From: VAZQ01 sp963725065
GTDB taxonomy: Bacteria > Pseudomonadota > Alphaproteobacteria > Rhizobiales > Xanthobacteraceae
Length of the DNA: 64,000 nucleotides
Assembly (NCBI GenBank): GCA_963725065.1
Contig: CAVRXD010000002.1
Location: 62,001-126,000 of the forward strand
Direction of reading: 5' to 3'
Made by a program: the position numbers and the translations under genes. The notes under the pieces are model-generated. The model saw only the letters and a program-made list of their open reading frames with translations, ran no database searches and had not been told where the DNA came from. This document shows positions 51,759-60,422 of this stretch, in pieces; the stretch's first letter is position 1, and every line of letters starts with the position of its first letter.

Positions 51759-52210
51759 CGCGGATCTCCTGAACTCCAACTGCACGATCTGCTCCTTTTG
51801 ACGGTCCTTCCCCTCGATCGCGGCGAATATAGCAGTGAAATCGGCGATTGCCTCAAAAATTCCTCTTTTGAAGCGACCACCATCCGCCATTAGCAGTCAC
51901 TCGATGTGCTTATATTTATCAACCTCTTATCGTGCGATGTTAGAGCGAATTATTGGTTCCGCGGCGCCGCTCATGGCCGGCATGCGCCAACATGGCTAAA
52001 ACCTGCCTCCCCCGGCAATCTCGAGGGGATTCGCAAGGTCACGTGCGAACCGGTGCGGGCATCTTCTTGCACGGGAGGTTGCCCCCGCCGCTACGGACGT
52101 CGGATCGATCCACGCGTTCTTAGCGTCCTCCCTGGTCCCAGCGGGGAAACACAAAGACGCCGCCTTCCTGGCTTACGCGCCTGACTGCGGGAACGGCACG
52201 GGGGCTTCCA
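51759..52210. other. Intergenic region between divergent small genes
   Basis: About 450 bases including the AT-rich stretch 51906-51955, which may hold promoters for the genes on either side. The minus-strand frame up to 51890 remains open but is probably not translated. No other gene seen. Confidence 0.45.
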
Positions 52211-52387
52211 ATGCGTCTGATTCTCGGAATCATCTTGGGCGCGGCGCTGACTGTAGGCGGCGCGTATGTCGCCGACAGTGCGGCGGGAGCCGGCGGCGCC
52301 AAGATGGTCAACTGGGACGTCGTGGCCAAGAATTTCGACGAGGTCAGCGCCGCGACCCGTGCCGGCTGGAAGCGGATCACCGGGTAA
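52211..52387 (+). CDS. 58-residue small membrane-anchored protein
   Basis: A short frame with a hydrophobic start (MRLILGIILGAALTVGGAYV) and a mature part GGAKMVNWDVVAKNFDEVSA followed by ATRAGWKRITG. This design, an N-terminal anchor and a W-D-x-V-x-x-N-x-D-x-x-x-x-x-x-R-x-G-W tail, matches a type of tiny periplasmic protein common in Hyphomicrobiales. Codon use and GC resemble neighbouring genes. The ribosome site is weak (GGGGCTTCCA). Function unknown. Confidence 0.65.
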   Translation: MRLILGIILGAALTVGGAYVADSAAGAGGAKMVNWDVVAKNFDEVSAATRAGWKRITG

Positions 52388-52499
52388 TCCACCCGTTCGC
52401 GGCGCCCTGCCCTTTTCCGGTCCACGCACCCACGAACTCGCCGACCGGCCAAGCCGCGGCTGACGAACGACGTCGCTCGTCGGCAGAGAGCGGCCCACG

Positions 52500-52730
52500 T
52501 TAGCGCGGCGGAGCCTCGCGGTGATGGAGCGCCCCGGCGATCTCCTGCTTGCCGAGGTGCGTACCGTCGTCACCCTCGATCAGCAGCGCAACTCGACCGC
52601 CTTCATTGACATGACGCGCCCATGCCAACGCGCCGTCCAGCGTGTCGAATTCTTTGTACAGCAATCGATCCTTTTCCAGCGGAGCGATCGCCTGCGATCC
52701 TCGCGGACCGCTGTAGGTTCGGTAGGTCAT
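52500..52730 (-). CDS. Small conserved hypothetical protein
   Basis: A 76-residue soluble protein: MTYRTYSGPRGSQAIAPLEK, then LYKEFDTLDGALAWARHVNE and RVALLIEGDDGTHLGKQEIA. The block V-A-L-L-I-E-G-D-D-G-T is the recognisable conserved part of a small Bradyrhizobium-type family. No signal or membrane part. It diverges from the DUF1236 gene at 52966, with a palindrome at 52756 in the shared region. Confidence 0.75.
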   Translation of the reverse strand: MTYRTYSGPRGSQAIAPLEKDRLLYKEFDTLDGALAWARHVNEGGRVALLIEGDDGTHLGKQEIAGALHHREAPPR

Positions 52731-52755
52731 CGCTGTCGTCCGGTTGCAACTCTAT

Positions 52756-52771
52756 AAAGAACTCGTTCTTT
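52756..52771. promoter_or_regulatory. Short palindrome in the divergent promoter
   Basis: AAAGAAC (52756-52762) and GTTCTTT (52765-52771) form a perfect seven-base inverted repeat with two bases between. It lies about 25 bases upstream of the minus-strand start at 52730 and could be an operator. Its size makes chance possible. Confidence 0.35.
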
Positions 52772-52965
52772 ACGAAGCCGTTCCGAAGGAACTTGAGCAA
52801 GGATGCAATCGTGCGTTCTTAGTTGTGCACGATGAATATCCATTAATCGAAACAACGCGCCGGTCATCGCGCGAAATACACGCGCCGCGTGGAACTGTGC
52901 AGTCGCTCGCTCGTTTTTCATGAGCCGGTTGCTCGGCGCACAGGGACATCAGAGAGGACCATCCA

Positions 52966-53622
52966 ATGAGGAGCACACTGCTTGTCAGCACCGCCGCGCT
53001 ATTGGCGGGCATAGGCTTGGCGTCAGCCCAAGGCAACCAAGGCGGCGGACAGTCCGGCGCGGCCCCGAGTGCGCAAGGTCAAGGCGCGCAAGGCGGCGCG
53101 GCGGGACAGGAGCGTCAATCGCCACAGAGCAGCCCGAGCCAGCGCGGCGGGCAGGCCCAGCAGGAGCCGATGCAGAAGGGCACTACGGGCCAGGCGCCAC
53201 AACGCGATCAGGGCGCCCAAGACAAGGCCGGCCAGGAGGATAAGGCTCAACCCCAGCGCTCCGGCCAGGGACAGCGCGATCAGCAAAGCCCGACGCAGGC
53301 GCAGTCCCCGCAGCGTCAGGAGAATCAGCAGGGCAAGAGCGGGCAAGCTGCGCAGGGTCAGTCACAGGGCTCGAAGACTCTGACCACCGAGCAGCGCACA
53401 ACGATCCGCAACACCGTGGTCTCCAAGGGGCCGCGCGCCACCAACGTCAACTTCACCGTCAGCGTCGGGACCACGGTGCCGACCAGCGTACGCGTCGTCG
53501 CTGTGCCCTCGACCCTGATCGAGATCTATCCGGAATGGCGCGGGCATATGTACTTCATCGTCAACGACGAGATCATCATCGTCGATAGCCGCCACAGAAT
53601 CATCGCGGTGCTTCCGGTGTAA
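52966..53622 (+). CDS. DUF1236-containing secreted protein with Gln/Gly-rich region
   Basis: A 218-residue secreted protein. Signal peptide MRSTLLVSTAALLAGIGLAS (cleavage after ASAQ) is followed by about 115 residues of low-complexity Gln/Gly/Ser/Ala sequence. A conserved C-terminal part follows: LTTEQRTTIRNTVVSKGPRA, FTVSVGTTVPTSVRVVAVPS, LIEIYPEWRGHMYFIVNDEI and SRHRIIAVLPV, typical of DUF1236. DUF1236 proteins are abundant in Bradyrhizobium relatives and of unknown function, possibly structural in the envelope. A double terminator follows. Confidence 0.88.
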   Translation: MRSTLLVSTAALLAGIGLASAQGNQGGGQSGAAPSAQGQGAQGGAAGQERQSPQSSPSQRGGQAQQEPMQKGTTGQAPQRDQGAQDKAGQEDKAQPQRSGQGQRDQQSPTQAQSPQRQENQQGKSGQAAQGQSQGSKTLTTEQRTTIRNTVVSKGPRATNVNFTVSVGTTVPTSVRVVAVPSTLIEIYPEWRGHMYFIVNDEIIIVDSRHRIIAVLPV

Positions 53623-53643
53623 GGTCCGAAGTCGCGGGGCTGA

Positions 53644-53668
53644 AAGGGCGGCCACGTCGGCCGCCCTT
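53644..53668 (+). terminator. Hairpin after the DUF1236 gene
   Basis: Arms AAGGGCGGCC (53644-53653) and GGCCGCCCTT (53659-53668) with a five-base loop lie 22 bases after the stop. A second, stronger hairpin follows at 53713. Confidence 0.75.
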
Positions 53669-53712
53669 AGCGATCAGTCGCGTAGCGTACCAGCCAGTGG
53701 CGTGAATGAAAT

Positions 53713-53742
53713 AAAAGACGAGGGCCATGCCCTCGTCTTTTT
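53713..53742. terminator. Strong bidirectional intrinsic terminator
   Basis: AAAAGACGAGGGC (53713-53725) pairs with GCCCTCGTCTTTT (53729-53741) across a three-base loop. A-rich and T-rich flanks allow it to end transcripts from both the DUF1236 gene and the convergent ABC operon. Confidence 0.9.
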
Positions 53743-53782
53743 CGTTTGCGTGCAGCGCGCGGTCGGGTGCCGAGCGTAGTGC

Positions 53783-54733
53783 TCAGGCGCGGACTTCCTG
53801 GCGCTGGAACACGACGTAGCCGATGACGAAGAGAATGATCGTTCCGGCCACCAGGCCGACGATCTGCGGCCATACGATCAGGACGCTTTGCAGCAGAGGA
53901 ATTGGCGCGTCGGGAATGGCGCCCCGCTCGATCAATGCCAACCCCATGGCGGCGAGCATCGATTGCTGGGTCGAGCGCACCGAGGGATCGAGCACAACGG
54001 CCACGATCTCGTTGAACAATACGCTGGGAGAAAGCCGCGCAAACATCTGACGCGTGTCGAGCACTCCCAGCACGTCACCGGCCGAGGTGACGGCATCCGC
54101 CAGGGCAGGCGAAAACAGCGGCCAGAGGATGGTCAGGAACAGCCAAACCCCGAGCGAGACCAGCGCGGCCGTGGCGGCGGAGCGGAAGATGATCGAAAAC
54201 AGCAGCGCGAGCGCGAACCAGAAACCGCCATAGGCGATTGTGACCACAAGCAGGACGAGCGCGCGCGCCATTTCCTCGGCGTTCGGGGGCACGCCGAGGC
54301 CGACCAGTCCGAACCCGATCACCAGCAGCCACAGCACGATGAGGGCGATCGACAGGGTGAACAGCCCGGCTGCGAACTTCCCGAACAGAAGCGCGTCGCG
54401 ATAGATCGGCTGCGACAGGATGCGCGACAGCGTGCGCCGGTTGTGCTCGCCGTTCACCGAGTCGAAGCCAAGCCCGATCGCGATCAGCGGTATGAGGAAC
54501 GAGAGCAGCGCCACCAGCGGCAACGGTCCGCCGCGGGTGAACAGCCGCAGGAACAGGAACGGATCTTCGGCCGTGATCTCCTTGATCTGGTCGACGGCGC
54601 CGCGCACGACGGCGACGGCAGTCGCGACCACCAGCACCACCAGCACCACGACGAGAATGCTGGTGAAGTGATCCGCGACCTCTTTCAAGGTCACGACCCC
54701 GAAGCCGTGCAAGGCAGAGCCTTCACGCCGCAT
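53783..54733 (-). CDS. ABC transporter permease (ABC-2 type)
   Basis: A 316-residue membrane protein: an N-terminal segment with VTLKEVADHFTSILVVVLVV, then a large loop and at least five helices (LVALLSFLIPLIAIGLGFDS, FTLSIALIVLWLLVIGFGLV, LFLTILWPLFSPALADAVTS, VGLVAGTIILFVIGYVVF). FDSVNGEHNRRTLSRILSQP is the conserved cytoplasmic coupling region of ABC-2 permeases. ATG 54733, with AGGAGA upstream, overlaps the end of the ATPase gene by 11 bases. It is the last gene of the NEW3-ATPase-permease operon. Confidence 0.92.
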   Translation of the reverse strand: MRREGSALHGFGVVTLKEVADHFTSILVVVLVVLVVATAVAVVRGAVDQIKEITAEDPFLFLRLFTRGGPLPLVALLSFLIPLIAIGLGFDSVNGEHNRRTLSRILSQPIYRDALLFGKFAAGLFTLSIALIVLWLLVIGFGLVGLGVPPNAEEMARALVLLVVTIAYGGFWFALALLFSIIFRSAATAALVSLGVWLFLTILWPLFSPALADAVTSAGDVLGVLDTRQMFARLSPSVLFNEIVAVVLDPSVRSTQQSMLAAMGLALIERGAIPDAPIPLLQSVLIVWPQIVGLVAGTIILFVIGYVVFQRQEVRA

Positions 54734-55670
54734 GACGCTCTCCTGCATGGGTCTGGAAGTAGCGGGTATAGATCGCTTCGAGGCTCGGCTCCTCGACGGA
54801 CAGGCGCAACAGGCGCCCACCGGCCGCAACGACCGCAGCCGCTGCTTCGGGCCGCACGTCGCGGTCGGCAAAAAGCAGCACCCGGTTCGCTCCCGCTGCC
54901 TCCACCCGTTGCACGCCCGGGATCGCGGCAATCCGCTCCGCAAGCCCCTGCCCTTCGGCTTCCACCTCGACGCGGAAGCCGCCGCCGAGCACCTCGCGGC
55001 CGAGATCGGGCACGGTCCCCATCAGGGCAATGTTGCCCTGGTTGAACAAGGCGACACGATCGCAAACGCTTTGCACCCGCTCGAGCAGATGCGACGACAA
55101 CAGCACGCTCACGCCCTGGTGCTTGAGCTCGCGGATGATGTTGAGCAGCTCGACGGTCGCTTGCGGATCGAGACCGGAAGTCGGTTCGTCGAGAATCGCG
55201 ATCTGCGCGTCCTTGATCAGGATCTCGGCGAGCCCGAGCCGCTGGCGCATGCCGCGCGAGAAGGTCCCGACGCGTTGGTCCACCACATCGGCGAGCCCGA
55301 CATGCGCGAGCGACGCCCTGATCTTGCCCTCGCGTTCGCCGCGCGCGATCCCCATCAGCCGGGCGGCGTAGCGCAGGTTCTCGGCGGCGGTGAGATTGTC
55401 GTAGAAGCCGACCTGGTCGGGCAGATAGCCTACACGGCGCTTCACGGCGAGCGGCTCGCGTGCCGGATCATAGCCCAGCACGCGGGCCCGGCCGCTGGAG
55501 ATGTCGCTCAGGCCGAGCAGCATCAAGATGGTCGTCGTCTTGCCGGCACCGTTCGGACCGAGCAATCCGAAAATCTCTCCGCGCGCGACCGAAAACGAGA
55601 TGCCCTTGACGACGGCGGTCCCGTTGTAGCGCTTGGTGAGGTCCTGCACCTCGATGACGTTGTCGCTCAT
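54723..55670 (-). CDS. ABC transporter ATP-binding protein
   Basis: A 315-residue ABC ATPase. Walker A is LLGPNGAGKTTTILMLLGLS, the signature is VGTFSRGMRQRLGLAEILIK, Walker B is IAILDEPTSGLDPQATVELL, and the switch His is in SVLLSSHLLERVQSVCDRVA. A C-terminal regulatory domain (FRVEVEAEGQGLAERIAAIP, VLLFADRDVRPE) follows, as in NatA/CcmA-type exporters. The ATG overlaps the stop of the NEW3 gene (ATGA at 55667-55670), and its own end overlaps the permease start. Confidence 0.95.
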   Translation of the reverse strand: MSDNVIEVQDLTKRYNGTAVVKGISFSVARGEIFGLLGPNGAGKTTTILMLLGLSDISSGRARVLGYDPAREPLAVKRRVGYLPDQVGFYDNLTAAENLRYAARLMGIARGEREGKIRASLAHVGLADVVDQRVGTFSRGMRQRLGLAEILIKDAQIAILDEPTSGLDPQATVELLNIIRELKHQGVSVLLSSHLLERVQSVCDRVALFNQGNIALMGTVPDLGREVLGGGFRVEVEAEGQGLAERIAAIPGVQRVEAAGANRVLLFADRDVRPEAAAAVVAAGGRLLRLSVEEPSLEAIYTRYFQTHAGERHAA

Positions 55671-56842
55671 CGCCGGCCGAACCAGACCACGGCGCCGATC
55701 ATGACCAGCAACGCACCGCCGATAAGGGCGATACCGACGATGCCCCATAGCGTCGAGGTCGTGACCGCCACGCGGAAGGACTGCGAGGCCGACTCGCCGC
55801 GTGCCGCAGCGCGGACGGTGGTGACGTAATCGCCGGCCACGGCCTTGGGAGCGGGCGTGACCATCGCCTGCACTTCCTTGGTTTCGTTGGGAGCAATGCG
55901 ATCGACGGTCTTGGGCTCGAAATTGACTTTCCAGCCCGTGGGCGCAGTGCCCGACAGCTCGATCTGTTCAGCCGGCGCTGTGCCGGAATTGGTGAGGATC
56001 ACCGGAATCGACGCTTCCTGGCCGGCCGAGGCCTTGGCGCTGAGCACGCCTTCGCGGCCGGCGATATCGATCTTGGGCTGGCCGGTGATATCCACGGTCA
56101 GCTCGGCGGTCGCGGTGGCGTCGTCGGCGGTCACCTTTGCCGTCACCTTGTACTTTCCGGCGGCGACCGTGTTCGGCGGCCGCACCTTGAGCTTGACGTC
56201 CTTCGACTGGCCGGGATCGAGCGGGAGCGCATTGAGCTCCTGGCTGCCATACTGCTCGGTAAAGGTGGCATCGAAATTCTGCGGAGCCTGCGCCGACAGG
56301 CTCACCAGGACTTTCTTGCCGCTCTCGTTCTTGATGGCGAGCTGAAACTCGAAGTTCGACTTCGAGGTGCCGCGCAGTTCGGGCAATTGCGGGGTGAGCG
56401 TGAGCTTCGCCGGCAGGTCGGTCGCGAGCGTGACCGCGACCGGGAGCGAGGCGTCGACCGCGCCGCCCTTGGCGTTAACGGTCAGGTTGGTGGTGCCGAT
56501 CGGAGCATCCTTCGGCACGTCGAGCCGCAGCTCCAGCGACACGCTGGCATTGGTCGCAGGCAGCGCCGCCGCGACCGGCTGGCCGTTACCGATGAGGGTC
56601 ACGGTCCAGCCCGCGGGTACGCCGCCGACCGACAGGGCCAGCCGCTCGGGCGGGAGCCCGTAGTTCTGCAGCTTGAGATTGATCGATGACGTCGATCCCG
56701 GACGCAGCGTCACCGCCGGGTAGTCGGTCAGCAGAAAAAGCCCCTTGACGTCGTTCTTGGCTTCTTCCGCGTTTGCTGCAATGCAAAACAGGGCAACGGC
56801 CGACAGCACAGCAGAACACAGAGCGATAAGACGATATCGCAT
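55667..56842 (-). CDS. NEW3-domain extracytoplasmic protein of the ABC operon
   Basis: A 391-residue membrane-anchored protein. Signal peptide MRYRLIALCSAVLSAVALFC (cleavage near ANA) precedes a set of Ig-like NEW3/COG1470-type repeats: DYPAVTLRPGSTSSINLKLQ, LPPERLALSVGGVPAGWTVT, PLDPGQSKDVKLKVRPPNT and TNSGTAPAEQIELSGTAPTG. A C-terminal helix (LWGIVGIALIGGALLVMIGA) ends in WFGRR, anchoring it in the inner membrane with the domains outside. It is first in the operon and overlaps the ATPase start by four bases. It probably binds substrate or envelope polymer for the transporter. Confidence 0.9.
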   Translation of the reverse strand: MRYRLIALCSAVLSAVALFCIAANAEEAKNDVKGLFLLTDYPAVTLRPGSTSSINLKLQNYGLPPERLALSVGGVPAGWTVTLIGNGQPVAAALPATNASVSLELRLDVPKDAPIGTTNLTVNAKGGAVDASLPVAVTLATDLPAKLTLTPQLPELRGTSKSNFEFQLAIKNESGKKVLVSLSAQAPQNFDATFTEQYGSQELNALPLDPGQSKDVKLKVRPPNTVAAGKYKVTAKVTADDATATAELTVDITGQPKIDIAGREGVLSAKASAGQEASIPVILTNSGTAPAEQIELSGTAPTGWKVNFEPKTVDRIAPNETKEVQAMVTPAPKAVAGDYVTTVRAAARGESASQSFRVAVTTSTLWGIVGIALIGGALLVMIGAVVWFGRR

Positions 56843-57039
56843 GATGACAGCTCCAGGCGGTAAGGCAGGTAAACCCGCGATTTCGACGACACCTCCCGGC
56901 GGCACCCGAAAGAAGACCAGGGAGTGCTACAGGATCGGCGTGTATTTCCTTCGTCCCCGTGCCGGAATCAATACACGTCCTCGGCATTTTTTGGTTTTCG
57001 ATGCCGCAGGTGCTAGGGCGGCAGCGGTCGCGATCTCAG

Positions 57040-57714
57040 TCATACGCGCATAACGGTCGGCCAGTCCACCTCGTCCTCCGGCAACACCCAGGGCTCGGCC
57101 AATGCCGCCGTGTGCCATTCGCGCCAAGCCGGCAACGCCATAACCGCATCCATGTACGCGCGGGCCACGGCACCGACCTCGACCGCGTAGGTGTGGAAGC
57201 GGGAGACGACCGGCGCGTACATCGCGTCGGTCGCGCCGAAGGCGCCGAACAGGAAAGCGCCGCCGCTGCCGTAGCGCGTGCGGCAATCTGTCCAGATGGC
57301 ATCGATGCGCCGCACGTTCGACTGCACTTCAGGGGTCAGGTCCCGGTGTGCGACCGGCCGCCACATGTTCATGGGCAAATGGCGGCGCAGCGGAACGAAG
57401 CCGGCGTGCATCTCGGCCGCGAGCGCGCGCGCCAGCGCGCGGACAGCGGCGTCGGCCGGCCACAGGCCGGCGGCGGGAAACCTCTCGGCGAGATATTCGA
57501 GGATCGCCAGCGACTCCCAGACCTGAACGCTGCCGTCCGCCAGCGCCGGCACCTTGCCCGTGCCCGAAATCTTGCTCACCCGCTGCTTGAAGTCGTCGGC
57601 ATTGAGCGAGATCACCTCTTCCTCGAACGGGATCCCTGCCGCCTTCATCGCGATCCAGGGCCGGAACGACCATGAGGAGTAGTTCTTGTTGCCGACGATG
57701 AGCTTGAGCGCCAT
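57040..57714 (-). CDS. Glutathione S-transferase family protein
   Basis: A 224-residue GST. It starts MALKLIVGNKNYSSWSFRPW, in which the first Ser of S-S-W-S is the likely catalytic residue that activates glutathione thiol. Thioredoxin-like landmarks KVPALADGSVQVWESLAILE and YLAERFP follow, then the helical C-terminal domain (ARALAAEMHAGFVPLRRHLP). ATG 57714 is the conserved start. It is 10 bases downstream of the rhodanese gene and likely in one operon with it, a plausible sulfur or detoxification link. Confidence 0.93.
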   Translation of the reverse strand: MALKLIVGNKNYSSWSFRPWIAMKAAGIPFEEEVISLNADDFKQRVSKISGTGKVPALADGSVQVWESLAILEYLAERFPAAGLWPADAAVRALARALAAEMHAGFVPLRRHLPMNMWRPVAHRDLTPEVQSNVRRIDAIWTDCRTRYGSGGAFLFGAFGATDAMYAPVVSRFHTYAVEVGAVARAYMDAVMALPAWREWHTAALAEPWVLPEDEVDWPTVMRV

Positions 57715-57724
57715 CAATGCACCT

Positions 57725-58138
57725 TCATGATTTTTGCCCTTCGGCCGGCGCCTCGAACGGTCCGCCGGCGGCCTTCCAGGCACCGAAGCCCCCGGCGATG
57801 TGGGCAACCGGTTTCAGGCCCATGCGTTGCGCGGTCTCCGTCGCCAGCGCCGAGCGCTGCCCGGCCGCACAGAAAAATACGAAGCGCTTGTCGGCGGCGA
57901 AGATTGGCTTGTGATATTTGCTCTGCGGATCGACCCAGAATTCGAGCATGCCGCGCGGACAGTGGAAGGCGCCAGGCACCCGGCCTTCGCGATTGAGCTC
58001 GCGAATGTCGCGCAGGTCGACGAAGACGACGTCGTCGCGTCCGTGGAGCGCGATCGCGTCCCGCGTGGACAGGGTCTCGATCACCCGTTCGGCGGCTTCG
58101 ACCAGCCCGCTGACGTGCGTGGTGATGTTTTGCGGCAT
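57725..58138 (-). CDS. Rhodanese-like protein
   Basis: A 137-residue single-domain rhodanese. The active-site loop is FVFFCAAGQRSALATETAQR, with the persulfide-forming Cys in C-A-A-G-Q-R-S. The domain includes VVFVDLRDIRELNREGRVPG and HIAGGFGAWKAAGGPFEAP. It has no signal peptide. Rhodanese proteins transfer sulfane sulfur. It precedes the GST gene closely. Confidence 0.94.
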   Translation of the reverse strand: MPQNITTHVSGLVEAAERVIETLSTRDAIALHGRDDVVFVDLRDIRELNREGRVPGAFHCPRGMLEFWVDPQSKYHKPIFAADKRFVFFCAAGQRSALATETAQRMGLKPVAHIAGGFGAWKAAGGPFEAPAEGQKS

Positions 58139-58259
58139 GGCTTTGTTTCCGTGGTTGCAAAACGATGGTGGGCAGGGTGTGCGCACGCGGTCAAGCCTGT
58201 CCCCATCATCCCGCCATCAGGTGACCCGCCGCGCATGGTTCGAATGGCAGCGGCTCTCG

Positions 58260-59069
58260 TCACCGGCCGGCGGCGATCGGAGCGGGAAACAGGGCCGAGC
58301 TCATGCCCATGAGCCAATACGCCAGAAGACCCACCCATTCGCGCACCGCGGTGTCGGTGCGTCGCAGGCCGTCGCCGACGGTCGGAAACGGACGCAGCGC
58401 ATCATCTTTTCCGCCCGTGCGCCAATCGACCGGATAAGGTTCGACGTCGAAACCGGCCTTGCGAAAAATGCCGATCGCCCGCGCCATGTGATAGGCGGAC
58501 GTCACCAGCAGCCAGCGCTCACCCGGCTGGGGCCGCGCGAGATCCTTGGAAAGGATAGCGTTCTCGAGCGTGTTGCGTGAGCGGTCCTCGAGGATGACCC
58601 GCCCGCGCGGCACGCCGAAACTCTCGAACACGCGCACCGCGAATTCGGCCTCGGAACCCTCGCCGAAGATCAGCGCGCCGCTGCCTCCGGAAAACAGGAT
58701 ACGGGCATGGGGATAGCGCAATGCGAGTTCGGCGGCGACGGTCAGCCGTTCGGCCGCCTCGTTGAGCGCCACCACGTTGCGCGCCGCCGACACGTGCGGT
58801 GACAGCGAGCCCCCGAGCACGACGATACCGGCCGGCGGTCCGCTCGCGGGATCCCATGCCGGAAAACGCTCTTCCAGCGGAATGATCAACGCATTGCCGA
58901 GCGGCGAGAGGCCGACGATCACGAGCAGGATGAGGCTACCGAACGCAAGCCGCCGGCCGGCGCGCGCGTAACGGGTCAGCAGCAGCAACAGGCCGATGAC
59001 GCCAATCGAAATAATCAGATTGGAGGGGATGGCGAAGAAGCCAACAATCTTGGAGACGACGAAAAGCAT
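58260..59069 (-). CDS. YdcF-family membrane protein (DUF218)
   Basis: A 269-residue protein with two N-terminal membrane helices (LIISIGVIGLLLLLTRYARA, RLAFGSLILLVIVGLSPLGN) and the DUF218 domain: PAGIVVLGGSLSPHVSAARN, RILFSGGSGALIFGEGSEAE, VILEDRSRNTLENAILSKDL and WLLVTSAYHMARAIGIFRKA. These are the pattern of YdcF/SanA/ElyC-like envelope proteins. Role in cell-envelope synthesis is known only for ElyC. ATG 59069 has GGAAGG upstream. Confidence 0.92.
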   Translation of the reverse strand: MLFVVSKIVGFFAIPSNLIISIGVIGLLLLLTRYARAGRRLAFGSLILLVIVGLSPLGNALIIPLEERFPAWDPASGPPAGIVVLGGSLSPHVSAARNVVALNEAAERLTVAAELALRYPHARILFSGGSGALIFGEGSEAEFAVRVFESFGVPRGRVILEDRSRNTLENAILSKDLARPQPGERWLLVTSAYHMARAIGIFRKAGFDVEPYPVDWRTGGKDDALRPFPTVGDGLRRTDTAVREWVGLLAYWLMGMSSALFPAPIAAGR

Positions 59070-59095
59070 GCGCGCCTTCCCGGGATCAGCCGTCC

Positions 59096-59791
59096 CTACT
59101 TCTTCTTCCACGCGGCATAGCGCGCCTTGGCCTCATCGTTCATCGGATAGAGGCCGGGAAGTTTCGCACCGCGCTCGACCTCGCTGACGATCCAGCTCTC
59201 CATGCGCTCGTGCTCGGCGCCCTCCTCGGCGACGAAGGCCACCAGGTCCTGCGGGATCACCACCGCGCCGTCGTCGTCACAGACGATGACGTCGCCGGGA
59301 AAGATCGCGCAGCCGCCGCAGCCGATCGGCTCCTGCCAGCCGACAAAGGTGAGGCCGTTGACCGATGCCGGCGCCGCGACCCCCGCGCACCACACCGGCA
59401 GTTTCGAGGCGACGACGCCCGCCTTGTCACGAACGACGCCATCGGTGACCAGGGCGGTGACGCCGCGCTTCATCATGCGCATTGTGAGGATATCGCCGAA
59501 AATGCCGGCGGAGGCGATGCCCATGGCATCGGCGACCGCGATGCACCCCTCGGGCATTGCCTCGATCGCACCTCTGGTCGAGATCGGCTTCGACCAGCTT
59601 TCCGGCGTCGCCAGGTCCTCGCGCACCGGCACGAAGCGCAGCGTGAACGCTGGACCCACGAGGCGCGCACCGTCGGCGACGAGCGGCTTCGGCCCGTTCA
59701 TCCAGCAACGGCGGATGCCTTTCTTCAGCAGCATCGTGGTGATGGTTGCGGTGGTGATCGCGCGGAGCGTGTCGTAGACGGCCGCACTCAT
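59096..59791 (-). CDS. RraA-like/demethylmenaquinone methyltransferase-fold protein (aldolase type)
   Basis: A 231-residue protein of the RraA/HMG-CHA aldolase superfamily. Landmarks are GPAFTLRFVPVREDL, EGCIAVADAMGIASAGIFGD, KRGVTALVTDGVVRDKAGVV and GGCAIFPGDVIVCDDDGAVV. The D-G-V-V-R-D and G-D-x-I-V-x-D-x-D-G-x-V-V motifs are the metal and active-site blocks of 4-hydroxy-4-methyl-2-oxoglutarate-type aldolases, while true RraA lacks activity. It probably cleaves or decarboxylates a keto acid; substrate unknown. Confidence 0.9.
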   Translation of the reverse strand: MSAAVYDTLRAITTATITTMLLKKGIRRCWMNGPKPLVADGARLVGPAFTLRFVPVREDLATPESWSKPISTRGAIEAMPEGCIAVADAMGIASAGIFGDILTMRMMKRGVTALVTDGVVRDKAGVVASKLPVWCAGVAAPASVNGLTFVGWQEPIGCGGCAIFPGDVIVCDDDGAVVIPQDLVAFVAEEGAEHERMESWIVSEVERGAKLPGLYPMNDEAKARYAAWKKK

Positions 59792-59855
59792 GACGAACCT
59801 CTTGGCAGATCGCTTGGCAAACGCCTTTGAGCAACTTTGCTGGGTGGCGACAATC

Positions 59856-60422
59856 TCAGGCCGGCATGATGCCGAGGCGTTCGTCGCGCCGGCGCAGCCA
59901 AGCCACCAACGGGATCGACAGCAGTACCATCCATGCCTTGCCGACCACCTGCCCGGAGAGGAAGTCGAGCGAGCCGAACGCAAGCCACAGAAACACGATC
60001 GAATCGACGACCAGACCCGCCACCCCCGAGGCGATGACGGCAAGAACCAGCCCGCGGCGGGCGAGCGGGGTATAGACCCCGAGGTCCGCGAACTCCGACA
60101 GCAGGAACGCGACCGCCGAAGCGATGACGAGCGCGGGCGGCGCCAGCAATGCCGAGAGTGCCGCGCCCGCCAGAATTGCAAGCGACGATGCCACGACCCC
60201 GAGCCGGCGCTGGACCAGATCGCGCAGCACCAGCGCAATGCCTGCCATCAGCACGCCCGAGGGCGCCATCAGGCCCGGGGCGACCGGAACGAGACACGGT
60301 CCGTGCGGCGGGCACACCGTCCCGGCATGTCCGATCATCCAATTGGCCAAAGGAATGGTGAGCGCGAACAGCACGAGGAACAGGATTCCCTCGCCCCTGC
60401 GTCTGGTCTCGGTCGTCATCAT
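59856..60422 (-). CDS. Queuosine precursor transporter (VUT/YhhQ type)
   Basis: A 188-residue membrane protein of the VUT family (DUF165). After MMTTETRRRGEGILFLVLFA it has about five helices and the blocks APSGVLMAGIALVLRDLVQR, ALVIASAVAFLLSEFADLGV and LAVIASGVAGLVVDSIVFLW. YhhQ imports 7-cyano-7-deazaguanine or other queuosine precursors. The start ATG 60422 overlaps the queC stop, so it is coupled to the biosynthetic gene, which strongly supports the assignment. Confidence 0.93.
   Translation of the reverse strand: MMTTETRRRGEGILFLVLFALTIPLANWMIGHAGTVCPPHGPCLVPVAPGLMAPSGVLMAGIALVLRDLVQRRLGVVASSLAILAGAALSALLAPPALVIASAVAFLLSEFADLGVYTPLARRGLVLAVIASGVAGLVVDSIVFLWLAFGSLDFLSGQVVGKAWMVLLSIPLVAWLRRRDERLGIMPA

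Noticed and set aside
52740..52810. Possible LexA box among the GTTC repeats
   Set aside because: The GTTC copies are not spaced by seven bases as in alphaproteobacterial LexA sites.
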